Origin: Pseudomonas sp. GM50
Lineage (GTDB): Bacteria > Pseudomonadota > Gammaproteobacteria > Pseudomonadales > Pseudomonadaceae
DNA: 64,000 nt
NCBI RefSeq assembly: GCF_000282375.1
Contig: NZ_AKJK01000058.1
Coordinates: forward strand, 21,945-85,944
Direction: 5' to 3'
This document shows, in pieces, positions 27,288 through 37,479 of this stretch. The position numbers and the translations under genes are program-made. Each line of letters starts with the position of its first letter. The first letter of the stretch is position 1. The notes beneath the pieces were generated by a model. That model worked only from the letters and a program-made list of their open reading frames with translations, searched no databases and had not been told where the DNA came from.

Positions 27288-27374
27288 GCCCAGATGGTGA
27301 AATTGGTAGACACGCCAGCTTCAGGTGCTGGTGACCGCAAGGTCGTGGAAGTTCGAGTCTTCTTCTGGGCACCA
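27288..27374 (+). tRNA. tRNA-Leu (anticodon CAG), copy 2
   Basis: Base-for-base identical to the copy at 27036, with CCA encoded. The duplication includes the promoter core and a matching terminator, so each gene is an independent transcription unit. Confidence 0.97.
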
Positions 27375-27409
27375 ATTCAAATTCAAGGTCACGATCTTGA
27401 ATTTCACAG

Positions 27410-27431
27410 AAACCCGCGAAAGCGGGTTTTT
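27410..27431 (+). terminator. Terminator of tRNA-Leu copy 2
   Basis: AAACCCGC, loop GAAA, GCGGGTTTTT; same hairpin as copy 1. Confidence 0.9.
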
Positions 27432-27470
27432 GCGTTTCTGGCTTTCGAAAACCCCAAGCCATTACTTCCC

Positions 27471-27597
27471 TGTGGCGAGGGGGCTTGCCCCCGTTGGGTC
27501 GCGAAGCGGCCCTCTCCATTCTTCCAGCCACACCCTATAGTCAGGTTTTGCGACTGCTCCGCAGCCGAACGGGGGCAAGCCCCCCCCCTCGCCACAG
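27471..27597. repeat. REP pair, TGTGGCGAGGGGGCTTGCCC family
   Basis: Inverted arms beginning TGTGGCGAGGGGGCTTGCCC and ending in the complement, with inner GTCGCGAAGCGGCC and GACTGCTCCGCAGCC stretches. The right arm has an expanded C run (eight C) compared with the copy at 55260. Confidence 0.85.
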
Positions 27598-27658
27598 AGT
27601 CCAGCGTTATCCCCTTAGCAAACCCCTCACCCTCCCCCGCAAGACGCACATGAGAAAC

Positions 27659-27677
27659 AATATCGTTTATCATTGTT
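27659..27677 (+). promoter_or_regulatory. Possible Fur box upstream of the iron transporter
   Basis: Matches about 12 of 19 positions of GATAATGATAATCATTATC, best in the right half (ATCATT). It lies 38-56 bases before the ATG of the binding-protein gene. Moderate match; supported mainly by the predicted iron substrate. Confidence 0.45.
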
Positions 27678-27714
27678 GCAAGATTTTGCAACGCGACAGT
27701 GAGGAACCCTGCGA

Positions 27715-28725
27715 ATGATGTTTCGAAATACCCTGCGCCGTAGCCTGACCATCACCCTGCTCGGCCTGACACTCGCCACTCCCCTCACCCAAGCCGCCGA
27801 TCCGGTTTCCCTGACACTCTATAACGGCCAACACAAGGAAGTCGGCGACGCCGTCGCCAAAGCCTTCGAAGCCAAGACCGGGATTCACGTCAATGTGCGC
27901 AAGGGCAGCAGTAACCAGCTCGCCAGCCAGATCGTCGAAGAAGGCGATCGCTCCCCCGCCGACGTGATCTACACCGAAGAATCCCCACCACTGAACAAAC
28001 TCGGCGAACAAGGCCTGCTGGCGAAAACCGATGTCGCCACCCTTGAAGTCCTGCCCAAGGACTACGTTGCCAGCAACGGCACCTGGATCGGTATCACTGC
28101 GCGAGTCCGCGTGGTTGCGTTCAATCCCAAGTTGATCGATGAAAAAGACCTGCCCAAGTCGGTAATGGAATTCTCCGATCCGAAATGGCAAGGCAAGGTG
28201 GGCTTCGTGCCCACCAGCGGCGCATTCCAGGAACAGGCCGTGGCGATCATTAAAGTCCACGGCATGGACGCCGCCGAAGAATGGCTCACTGGCCTGCGCG
28301 CTTTCGGCAAGACCTACAGCAACAACATGGTCGCGCTGAAGGCTGTGGAAAACGGCGAAGTCGCCACCGTACTGGTGAACAATTACTACTGGTTCGCCTT
28401 GCAGCGTGAAAAAGGACAGCTCGATTCGAAACTGCATTACTTCACCGGCGGCGACGTCGGCGGGTTGATCACCGTTTCCAGCGCTGCGGTGCTGAAATCC
28501 AGCAAACATCCAAAAGAAGCCCAGCAATTCCTCGCCTTCATGGCCAGCGAAGAAGGTCAACGCGTGATCACCCAGACCACCGCCGAATACCCGCTGCACA
28601 AAGGCATGGAATCGAATCGTGGCCTCAAGCCGTTCAGCGAACTGCAAGCACCAAAAGTCACGCCAGCCGATCTCGGCAACGCCGAAGAAGCCCTGGACCT
28701 GGAACGTGACGTTGGCTTGAACTGA
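27715..28725 (+). CDS. Periplasmic Fe(3+)-type ABC transporter binding protein
   Basis: 336 residues. A signal peptide of about 27 residues ends ATPLTQAADPVSL. The mature protein is a transferrin-like class binding protein (FbpA/HitA type). The C-terminal tyrosine pair used to bind ferric iron is visible in VLVNNYYWFALQ. GAGGAA lies before the ATG; a second ATG follows immediately. It delivers iron to the permease encoded next, whose start overlaps by one base (TGATG). A Fur-like site lies upstream. HitA is the closest functional name; other Fe-family substrates are possible. Confidence 0.88.
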   Translation: MMFRNTLRRSLTITLLGLTLATPLTQAADPVSLTLYNGQHKEVGDAVAKAFEAKTGIHVNVRKGSSNQLASQIVEEGDRSPADVIYTEESPPLNKLGEQGLLAKTDVATLEVLPKDYVASNGTWIGITARVRVVAFNPKLIDEKDLPKSVMEFSDPKWQGKVGFVPTSGAFQEQAVAIIKVHGMDAAEEWLTGLRAFGKTYSNNMVALKAVENGEVATVLVNNYYWFALQREKGQLDSKLHYFTGGDVGGLITVSSAAVLKSSKHPKEAQQFLAFMASEEGQRVITQTTAEYPLHKGMESNRGLKPFSELQAPKVTPADLGNAEEALDLERDVGLN

Positions 28726-30290
28726 TGAGCGCATCGTTATCTGCCCCCGCCTTGCGCGGGAGCTACGTGCCACGGCGCAAGCGGCCGTCGATCTGGTTAT
28801 TGCTGCCGGTTTTGCTACTGGTGGTGCTCAGCCTGTTGCCACTGGCTTATGTCGGCCTCAAGACTTGGCAGGCCGGCTGGGCCGAGGCGCTGCATCTGCT
28901 GTGGCGACCTTACGTGTTTGGCCTGCTGCGCAATACGCTGGCGCTGATGGTAGGCGTCACCCTGGCCTGCGGCGTGATTGGCCTGTCGCTCGCCTGGTTG
29001 CTGGAACGCAGCAATCTGCCGGGGCGACGGCTATGGGGCGTGATCCTGTGTCTGCCGTTCGCGGTGCCGGCGTTTGTCAGCAGCTTTACCTGGGTCTCCC
29101 TGAGCGCTCACTTCGAAGGACTAGGCGGCGCGATCCTGGTGATGACCCTGTCCAAGTACCCGCTGATTTTTCTGCCGGTGGCGGCAACCCTGCGCAATCT
29201 CGATCCGTCCCTGGAGGAGTCCGCACGGACCCTGGGGCAGAATCGCTGGGGCGTGTTCTTCAAAATCACCCTGCCCCTGCTCTGGCCGTCGCTGCTGGCC
29301 GGTTCGCTGCTGATTGCGCTGCACATGCTGGTGGAGTTCGGCGCGCTGTCGATCATCGGCCTGCAGACGTTCACGACAGCGATCTACCAGCAGTTCGAGC
29401 TGGAATTCAGCAACGCTAACGCAGCGATGCTTTCCGCAGTGCTGCTGGCGCTGTGCCTCGTGCTGTTATGGCTGGAGTTGCGAGTGCGCGGCAAAGGCCG
29501 ACATGTGCGTACCGGTCAAGGCGCGGCGCGACATGCGCAGCAGGTTCACCTGGGGCCTTGGGCGGCTGTCGGACAACTCTACTGCCTGCTACTGGCGATC
29601 ATCGGCAGCGGCATTCCGCTGGGGATGTTGGCGTACTGGCTGATGGTGGGTTCGTCGGCGGCGTTCCCGGTAGCGGCGATCAGCGAGGCCTTGTTGTCGT
29701 CTCTGGCGCTGTCCATCGGCGGCGCAGCACTGTGCCTGGTGCTGGCGGTGCCGGTGGGGTTGCTGGTGGTGCGCCATAAAGGCCGACTGGCAATCTGGGC
29801 CGAGCGCCTGCCGTATCTGCTGCATGCATTGCCAGGATTGGTGATTGCGCTGACCCTGGTGTATTTCGCCCTGCATTATGTGCCGGTGCTGTACCAGACC
29901 TCGGCGCTGTTGCTGATTGCTTATGCGCTGTTGTTTCTGCCGCTGGCTCAAGCGCCGATTCGCACCGCGCTGAACAAGGCAGCGCCACAACTGGAAGAGG
30001 CCGCACGCACGCTGGGGGCGTCGTCCTTCAGCGCGTTTTGTCGGGTAACCCTGCCGATTATCTTCCCTGCCTTGGGGGCCGCGTTTGCACTGGTGTTTCT
30101 GGATGCAATGAAGGAGCTGACGGCGACGCTGTTGCTGAGTCCGACCGGGCTCAATACGTTGGCGACGGAAGTCTGGGCGCATACCGCGAATGTGGAGTTT
30201 GCGGCGGCGGCGCCTTATGCGGCGCTGTTGATTGTGGTGTCGGGGTTGCCGGTTTATCTACTAACAACGCGGATGTATCTGAGCCGCTGA
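28725..30290 (+). CDS. Iron ABC transporter permease (fused, two-repeat)
   Basis: 521 residues with about twelve hydrophobic helices in two homologous halves, as in FbpB/HitB. The permease EAA loops are visible twice: EESARTLGQNRWGVFFKITL and EEAARTLGASSFSAFCRVTL. The protein forms the inner-membrane channel for iron brought by the binding protein upstream, to which it is translationally coupled. No ATP-binding subunit gene follows; the operon ends at a REP pair. The ATPase must be encoded elsewhere, as is common for HitAB in Pseudomonas. Confidence 0.9.
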   Translation: MSASLSAPALRGSYVPRRKRPSIWLLLPVLLLVVLSLLPLAYVGLKTWQAGWAEALHLLWRPYVFGLLRNTLALMVGVTLACGVIGLSLAWLLERSNLPGRRLWGVILCLPFAVPAFVSSFTWVSLSAHFEGLGGAILVMTLSKYPLIFLPVAATLRNLDPSLEESARTLGQNRWGVFFKITLPLLWPSLLAGSLLIALHMLVEFGALSIIGLQTFTTAIYQQFELEFSNANAAMLSAVLLALCLVLLWLELRVRGKGRHVRTGQGAARHAQQVHLGPWAAVGQLYCLLLAIIGSGIPLGMLAYWLMVGSSAAFPVAAISEALLSSLALSIGGAALCLVLAVPVGLLVVRHKGRLAIWAERLPYLLHALPGLVIALTLVYFALHYVPVLYQTSALLLIAYALLFLPLAQAPIRTALNKAAPQLEEAARTLGASSFSAFCRVTLPIIFPALGAAFALVFLDAMKELTATLLLSPTGLNTLATEVWAHTANVEFAAAAPYAALLIVVSGLPVYLLTTRMYLSR

Positions 30291-30294
30291 AAAG

Positions 30295-30386
30295 CTTCGC
30301 GGGCAAGCCTCGCTCCTACGGTGCCGTGTCGTTCGCGAAATGTGCGCACGACGCAATTCCTGTAGGAGCGAGGCTTGCCCGCGAAG
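30295..30386. repeat. REP pair (REPIN), CTTCGCGGGCAAGCCTCGCT family
   Basis: Inverted arms with a 36-base spacer, between the convergent permease and chemoreceptor genes. Confidence 0.9.
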
Positions 30387-30410
30387 GCGTCAGACTTGCG
30401 GACGAAAAAC

Positions 30411-32345
30411 TTAAGCCCTGAACTGCCCCAGGCTCGCCTTCAATTGCGCCGCCAAGCCATCCAGCACCTTGCCGCTGGCAGTGGTTTCCACCACCGCCTG
30501 AGCAGCCTTCTCAGCCTGAGCATGAATGGTCTCAACCCGGCCACGCACAGCCTGCGCACCTTGCGCCTGATGCGCCGCGGCCTGGGTCGCCAGACCGATC
30601 GCCGCATGCACCTGCTCGACCGACGCCTGCACCGACTGCTGCAACCGCGCACTGTCGCGCAACACCAGCAACCCTTCGCTGGCCTGACGTCCGGCCTGGC
30701 CAATCGCTGCAACAGCCTCCCGCGCCCCCTGCTGCAACGCAACGATGTGCGCCTGAATGTCGCCGGTTGAGCTCTGAGTCTTGCTCGCCAGTGCCCGCAC
30801 CTCATCCGCCACCACGGCAAACCCGCGACCGGTCTCGCCGGCACGCGCCGCTTCAATGGCCGCGTTCAACGCCAGCAAGTTGGTTTGTTCGGCGATCCCG
30901 TGAATCACCGTCAACACCACTTCAATCTGCTCACTCTGCTGCGCCAGGCGCTCAATGACTTTCGCCCCCGTATCGACTTGTCCGGCCAACGCTTCAATGA
31001 GACTGCCGACTTTCGCCGAAGTCCGGGTATTCTCATCCGTGGCCTGACGAATGCCCACCACCTGCTGTAAAGCGGCCTGCATGGCATGGCTTTCAGACTG
31101 GGCTTCATCAGCCATTTGCGACAACGCGCGCAAGCTTTCGGCCACTTCATCGCGCTGCATGCCCGCCGCCGCATCGGCGCCGGCATTGCGCAAGGTCATG
31201 GCGCCGATTTCCACGCCGGTACGCTGGGCCACATCACCCGCCTCCCGCACGATCGGCTGCAACTTATCCACAAAGCGATTGACCGCCGAGGCCATGTCGC
31301 CAATCTCGTCCTGGCTGTTGATCTGCACACGCTTGGTCAGATCACCCTCACCTGCCGCCAGGTCATCCATGGCGACGATCAGCATTTTCAAGCGGTTGAC
31401 CACTCGACGGCCTAGCACCACTGCCAGCAACAGCAAAACACCGAGACCTACCAACGAGAGGCCCATGCCGATGCGCCAGCGCAAAGTCCCCGCAGCTTCC
31501 TGCACGGCGCTGGTGGTATTGGCTTTCATTTCAGTGGCGGTGGACTGCGCCGATTGCAGACGCCCGCGCATCGCCGCAGCACTGTCAGCTGCCGCGCCCT
31601 TGAGGCTGTCGCCCACCAGTTGATCGCTGCTGGCGATCAGCGCCGAGAAGCGCTTGTCCAGCGCCGCCAGATCGGTTTCCACGGAGGCGGTCGAGACACC
31701 CATCAGAACCTTGCCGATCTCCACCCCATTGGGGTTGATCGAGGCTTCAAGGTAGTAGACCGACGGATCGTTCTTCGCCGCATCCAGGACTTTGTCCAGC
31801 GCCCGCTCGCCCTGGCCTTTTTCCAGAAGCGCCTTGTTGATCGGGTTCTCCCGGTTGAGGTAGCGCGTCAGGTGCTGACCCGTGGCGTCGTCGTAGACCA
31901 CGAACAACACGTTGGGATTACGCTGGGCACGGCGAGCGAATTCGGACAGGGTGGGAATATCGCTGTCCCACATGGCGCGGGGGGCGACCGAAGCCAGAAG
32001 CTGCGCCATGTCGTTGGCCGAATCCTTCAGGTCCTTCTCCAGTGTCGTACGCAGTTGCGCCTGCTCATCCTTCAGACGCGAAGACAGCCCGGCGGTCAGG
32101 CGCTGACGGGTACTGGTGGACAGGTTATCCAGGCTCGACGTGACCTCACGCCCTGCCTGCTCAAGCTCACCAGAGAGCTTTTGGCTGTCGGCGTCCAGCC
32201 GCACACCCAAATCAGCTTCCAGCGCAGTCACTGTGCTCCGGGTCAGAGCGACAGCCACCAGCACCTGCACCAAAAGGGCGATACCAAGGGTAACGAACAC
32301 GGGCCGCAAGAGACGGCTTTGTAACAGTGAGAGAACGGCCGACAC
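30411..32345 (-). CDS. Methyl-accepting chemotaxis protein
   Basis: 644 residues from a GTG at 32345 with AGAGGGA upstream. TM1 at about 13-34, a helical periplasmic sensor domain of roughly 250 residues, TM2 at about 290-312 and a HAMP domain follow. The cytoplasmic signalling domain carries the invariant hairpin ([20 protein letters not shown]). It would signal through CheA/CheW to the flagellar motor. There is no C-terminal pentapeptide for methylesterase docking (ends LGQFRA). The ligand is unknown. The sensor keeps periodic Ala/Leu-rich helices typical of four-helix-bundle receptors. Confidence 0.93.
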   Translation of the reverse strand: MSAVLSLLQSRLLRPVFVTLGIALLVQVLVAVALTRSTVTALEADLGVRLDADSQKLSGELEQAGREVTSSLDNLSTSTRQRLTAGLSSRLKDEQAQLRTTLEKDLKDSANDMAQLLASVAPRAMWDSDIPTLSEFARRAQRNPNVLFVVYDDATGQHLTRYLNRENPINKALLEKGQGERALDKVLDAAKNDPSVYYLEASINPNGVEIGKVLMGVSTASVETDLAALDKRFSALIASSDQLVGDSLKGAAADSAAAMRGRLQSAQSTATEMKANTTSAVQEAAGTLRWRIGMGLSLVGLGVLLLLAVVLGRRVVNRLKMLIVAMDDLAAGEGDLTKRVQINSQDEIGDMASAVNRFVDKLQPIVREAGDVAQRTGVEIGAMTLRNAGADAAAGMQRDEVAESLRALSQMADEAQSESHAMQAALQQVVGIRQATDENTRTSAKVGSLIEALAGQVDTGAKVIERLAQQSEQIEVVLTVIHGIAEQTNLLALNAAIEAARAGETGRGFAVVADEVRALASKTQSSTGDIQAHIVALQQGAREAVAAIGQAGRQASEGLLVLRDSARLQQSVQASVEQVHAAIGLATQAAAHQAQGAQAVRGRVETIHAQAEKAAQAVVETTASGKVLDGLAAQLKASLGQFRA

Positions 32346-32450
32346 TGAAAATCCCTCTGCTTTGACGCCATCAAATTGATAGCACGTCAGAAACGATGCT
32401 TTTTAGATGTTCGCAGCAAAGGTCATGCCGTTCGACGGGCATAAACGACA

Positions 32451-32472
32451 AAGGCCCCAATTAAGGGGCCTT
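32451..32472 (-). terminator. Terminator of the hisZ-purA unit
   Basis: AAGGCCCC / GGGGCCTT stem just downstream of purA on the minus strand. Confidence 0.75.
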
Positions 32473-32494
32473 CGTGTTTTACATCAACGACTTA

Positions 32495-33838
<1,344 letters not shown>

Positions 33839-35026
33839 TCAAGAAGCCAGCGGCAATACTTGCCAAAGCCCGTTCTGCTGAATCAATTGCCGGTCGCAGT
33901 CCGCTTCACGGGCGGCGGCCAAAAGCTGCCCAGGCAATGCCTGAACGACACGCTGACCCTCACTGCGCAACTGGCAAACCTGCTGCCAGAGTGCTGCATC
34001 CGTACTGTCAGGCATCCAGATACCGCCAGACGGTAGCTCGATTTCAGCACGCCCCAGGGTCACCAGGGTTTTCAAATCGGTAGAGAAACCAGTCGCCGGA
34101 CGGGCACGACCGAAGTCGGCGCCGATGTCGTCGTAACGACCGCCCTGAGCGATGGACTGGCCAACACCCGGTACGAACACAGCGAACACTACACCGGTGT
34201 GGTAGTGGTAGCCGCGCAACTCGCCCAGGTCGAAATACAGCGGTAATTCCGGGAAACGCGTGGACAGACGCTCGGCAATTGCCAGCAGATCGTCCAGGGC
34301 CGCCAGCACGGGTGCCGGCGCATTGGCCAGACGCTCACGCGCTGCGCTCAACACTTCACGACCGCCACACAGGTCGACCAGCGCTCGCAGCATGCCCGAC
34401 AGATCGGCAGGCAGGCCTTCGGTCAAGGTAATGACCTCGTCGATGGCTTTACGTTGCAACGCATCGAACAACTGTTGCTCGACTTCGCCGGACAAACCGG
34501 CGGCGCGGGCCAGGCCGCGGTAGATGCCGACATGGCCGAGGTCCATGTGCACATCCGGCACATCGGCCAGTTGCAGCATGGCCAGCATCAGGCTGATGAC
34601 TTCCACGTCGCTGCTCGGGCTGGCATCGCCGTACAACTCGGCGCCCAGTTGAATCGGGCTGCGCGAGGACGACAAGGCACGCGGCTGGGCATGCAGCACG
34701 CTACCGGCATAACACAGACGGCTCGGCCCTTCGCGACGCAGGGTGTGCGCATCGATGCGCGCCACTTGCGGCGTGATGTCGGCACGGAAACCCATCTGCC
34801 GGCCCGACTGCGGGTCGATGACCTTGAAGGTACGCAGATCGAGGTCCGAACCCGCGCCTGTCAGCAGGGATTCCAGGTACTCGATATGGGGAGTCACGAC
34901 AAACTCGTAACCCCAGCTCTGGAACAGATCCAACACCTGGCGACGCGCTACTTCGATGCGCGCAGCTTCTGGTGGCAGTACTTCTTCGATGCCATCTGGC
35001 AGCAGCCAGCGGTCTACCGTTGCCAT
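33839..35026 (-). CDS. hisZ: ATP phosphoribosyltransferase regulatory subunit
   Basis: 395 residues. HisZ is a histidyl-tRNA synthetase paralogue without the anticodon-binding domain. With the short HisG it forms the hetero-octameric first enzyme of histidine synthesis. HisRS-like motif 2 ([17 protein letters not shown]) and motif 3 region ([14 protein letters not shown]) are visible, but the aminoacylation residues are not complete. It lies upstream of purA in the same direction. A 315-bp gap separates it from hflC. Confidence 0.95.
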   Translation of the reverse strand: MATVDRWLLPDGIEEVLPPEAARIEVARRQVLDLFQSWGYEFVVTPHIEYLESLLTGAGSDLDLRTFKVIDPQSGRQMGFRADITPQVARIDAHTLRREGPSRLCYAGSVLHAQPRALSSSRSPIQLGAELYGDASPSSDVEVISLMLAMLQLADVPDVHMDLGHVGIYRGLARAAGLSGEVEQQLFDALQRKAIDEVITLTEGLPADLSGMLRALVDLCGGREVLSAARERLANAPAPVLAALDDLLAIAERLSTRFPELPLYFDLGELRGYHYHTGVVFAVFVPGVGQSIAQGGRYDDIGADFGRARPATGFSTDLKTLVTLGRAEIELPSGGIWMPDSTDAALWQQVCQLRSEGQRVVQALPGQLLAAAREADCDRQLIQQNGLWQVLPLAS

Positions 35027-35341
35027 TACGCCATTCCCCTATGATCCGGGCGACAAGCCTTTGGGCGAGCCTTGAGTGAAGCAGAAAATGATCGGCTCAT
35101 GTGCAAACCACGCGCATGAACAACGGGGCGAAAAGCCTGAAACCGGCTTCGCCAACCACTTTCCTCGAAAAACCTGTCGAGTCATTCAACTCGGGCGCCT
35201 GCATAAAAACAGCAATCAAACGTGCAGACGCAAAAAAGCCGGGAATTTCCCGGCTGCCGCATCATACACACGTTTTCCCAAAGGATCACCCCGCCCGAGG
35301 CTTTAGCCGCCAGGCGGGGGATGATTCAGGTCAACGCCGTA
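35027..35341. other. Intergenic region between hflC and hisZ
   Basis: Holds the hflC terminator (35232-35255) and a larger GC-rich inverted repeat (CCCCGCC ... GGCGGGG, 35287-35320). The rest must contain the hisZ-purA promoter, for which no strong -35/-10 pair was evident. P. aeruginosa carries a small DUF2065 gene here; no open frame for it exists on either strand in this window. Confidence 0.55.
35232..35255 (-). terminator. Terminator of the hfq-hflX-hflKC operon
   Basis: AGCCGGGAA / TTCCCGGCT stem; on the minus strand followed by TTTTTT. Confidence 0.9.
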
Positions 35342-36211
35342 TCAAGGCTTGGCTTTTTCCAGGTAACGGAAGAAGTCGCTGCCCGGGTCCAGGACCATGA
35401 CGTCGGATTTGTTCGCGAAGCTTTCACGGTAGGCACGCAGGCTACGGTAGAACGCGTAGAACTCCTGATCCTGGCCGTATGCCTTGGAGTAGATCGCAGC
35501 AGCCTGGGCGTCACCGTCACCGCGGACCTCTTCAGATTCACGATAGGCTTCAGCCAGCAGCACGCGGCGTTGACGGTCGGCGTCGGCACGAATACCTTCG
35601 GCCAGCTCGTTACCCTTGGCGCGGTGCTCGCGAGCTTCACGCTCACGCTCGGTGCTCATACGTTCGAACACGCTGCGGTTCACTTCCTTCGGCAGGTCGA
35701 TGGTTTTGACCCGGACATCGACAACTTCGATGCCCAGCTCTTTTTCCGCCATCTTGTTCAGCGAAGAGGTGATGTCTGCCATCAGCGCATCACGCTCACC
35801 GGACACCACTTCGTGCAGGGTGCGCTTACCGAACTGGTCACGCAGGCCCGATTCCAGACGACGGGAAAGACGCTCGTCGGCAATCTGCTTGAGGCCGGAA
35901 GTCGCGGTGTAGAAGCGCTCGGCATCTTTCACGCGCCACTTGGCGTAGGCATCGACCATGACGGCTTTCTTTTCCAGCGTCAGGAAGCGTTGTGTCGGTG
36001 CATCCAGTGTCATCAGGCGCGCGTCGAATTTGCGCACCTTGTTCACATAAGGCACTTTCACGTGCAGGCCCGGCTGAACATCGGCCTGGACCACGCGACC
36101 GAACTGCAGCATCACCGCGCGCTCGGTCTGAGCCACGATGTAGAAGCAGTTCCAGGCAACGATCGCCACGACGACGCCGATAATAAGGGCGATCAGCGAT
36201 TTATTGCTCAT
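35342..36211 (-). CDS. hflC: HflC, membrane protease modulator
   Basis: 289 residues. One N-terminal transmembrane segment (LIALIIGVVVAIVAWNCFYI) is followed by a periplasmic SPFH/band 7 domain. With HflK it forms a large cage around FtsH and tunes its proteolysis of membrane proteins. The ATG overlaps the hflK stop by one base (TGATG). Last gene of the miaA-hfq-hflX-hflK-hflC run, with a strong terminator downstream. Full length, no odd features. Confidence 0.97.
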   Translation of the reverse strand: MSNKSLIALIIGVVVAIVAWNCFYIVAQTERAVMLQFGRVVQADVQPGLHVKVPYVNKVRKFDARLMTLDAPTQRFLTLEKKAVMVDAYAKWRVKDAERFYTATSGLKQIADERLSRRLESGLRDQFGKRTLHEVVSGERDALMADITSSLNKMAEKELGIEVVDVRVKTIDLPKEVNRSVFERMSTEREREAREHRAKGNELAEGIRADADRQRRVLLAEAYRESEEVRGDGDAQAAAIYSKAYGQDQEFYAFYRSLRAYRESFANKSDVMVLDPGSDFFRYLEKAKP

Positions 36212-37383
36212 CAGCGACTCTCCCTGGTACGTGCTTGCTGTTGCTGCAGATCAGCTGCCGCACGCGCATTCACTTCATTGCTGCTGGCGGCTGCGCCGGT
36301 CACTGGAGCGCCGGGGCTGCGACCACTGTCGATCATCTTGTCCAGCGGCAAGTACAGCAGATTGTTCTGGCCATTCTTGTTGCCGGTCACGAGAACCTTG
36401 CTGGTGTTGCTGAAGATTTCCTGCATGGTGTCCAGGTACAGACGCTGGCGGGTGACTTCAGGGGCTTTGCGATACTCGGCCACCAACTTGGTGAAGCGAT
36501 CGGCCTCACCCTTGGCGCGGGAGACGGTCTCGTCGCGGTAACCATTGGCATCCTCGAGGATGCGCTGGGCCTGACCACGGGCTTCCGGCACGACGCCGTT
36601 GGCGTAGGTTTCAGCCTGGTTGCGCGAACGCTGCTCGTCTTCACGGGCGCGGATCACGTCATCGAAGGCTTCCTGAACTTCACGCGGTGCAGCTGCGCTC
36701 TGTACGTTGACCTGGGTGACAGTGATACCGGTGCGATAGGTATCGAGGAAGCGTTGCAGACGCTCCTTGATTTCGCTGGCCATCAATTCACGACCTTCGG
36801 TCAGCACCTGATCCATGGCGGTAGAACCCACCACGTGACGCAAGGCACTGTCGGTCGCATGCTGCAGGCTGATTTCCGGCTGATCGACGTTCAGCACGAA
36901 GTCCTGCAGGTTGCTGATCTTGTACTGCACGGTCAGCGGCACTTCGACGATGTTTTCGTCTTCAGTCAGCATTTGACCCTGCTTGGTATAGGCACGCTCA
37001 CGCGTGACGTTTTCCATGTACTTGCGATCGATCGGCGGGAAATAGATGTTCAGGCCCGGGCCGACGGTTTCATAGTATTTGCCGAAGCGCAGCACTACGG
37101 CTTGCTCCTGCTCGTCGACCACGTAGACAGCGCTGTACAGCCACACAGCCGCCAGCACGACCAGGCCGATGCCGAGCAGGCCGCCGAAGCCGCCACTCTT
37201 GCCCGAACCACCGCCCTCGTCACCGCGTTTTTTACCACCACCGAACAACCCGTTCAGGCTTTCCTGCAGCTTTCGGAAGGCCTCGTCGAGATCCGGTGGT
37301 CCCTTGCGGTCGCCGTTATTGCGGCGCTTGCCACCCCAAGGATCCTGATTATTCGAGTTGCCACCCGGCTCATTCCAAGCCAT
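36211..37383 (-). CDS. hflK: HflK, membrane protease modulator
   Basis: 390 residues from the ATG at 37383 (MAWNEPGGNSNNQDPWGGK), chosen because GGAGAG lies upstream and the family starts here. The N-terminal cytoplasmic region is Gly/Asn-rich. A single transmembrane helix (GLLGIGLVVLAAVWLYSAVY) precedes the SPFH domain. The C-terminus is Gln/Arg-rich. It assembles with HflC around FtsH. Translationally coupled to hflC. Confidence 0.97.
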   Translation of the reverse strand: MAWNEPGGNSNNQDPWGGKRRNNGDRKGPPDLDEAFRKLQESLNGLFGGGKKRGDEGGGSGKSGGFGGLLGIGLVVLAAVWLYSAVYVVDEQEQAVVLRFGKYYETVGPGLNIYFPPIDRKYMENVTRERAYTKQGQMLTEDENIVEVPLTVQYKISNLQDFVLNVDQPEISLQHATDSALRHVVGSTAMDQVLTEGRELMASEIKERLQRFLDTYRTGITVTQVNVQSAAAPREVQEAFDDVIRAREDEQRSRNQAETYANGVVPEARGQAQRILEDANGYRDETVSRAKGEADRFTKLVAEYRKAPEVTRQRLYLDTMQEIFSNTSKVLVTGNKNGQNNLLYLPLDKMIDSGRSPGAPVTGAAASSNEVNARAAADLQQQQARTRESR

Positions 37384-37479
37384 AGCGCTCTCCATCTGAT
37401 AAAGCAAAGACGCACCCACGGCGCGCCGACCAATGCTACAGAATGCCTGTCACCACGGCACAACCGCTTTCTCAGGCTT

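Noticed and set aside
27042..27653. 203-codon frame across the two tRNA-Leu genes
   Set aside because: It consists of the duplicated tRNA and terminator sequences, read by chance without a stop.
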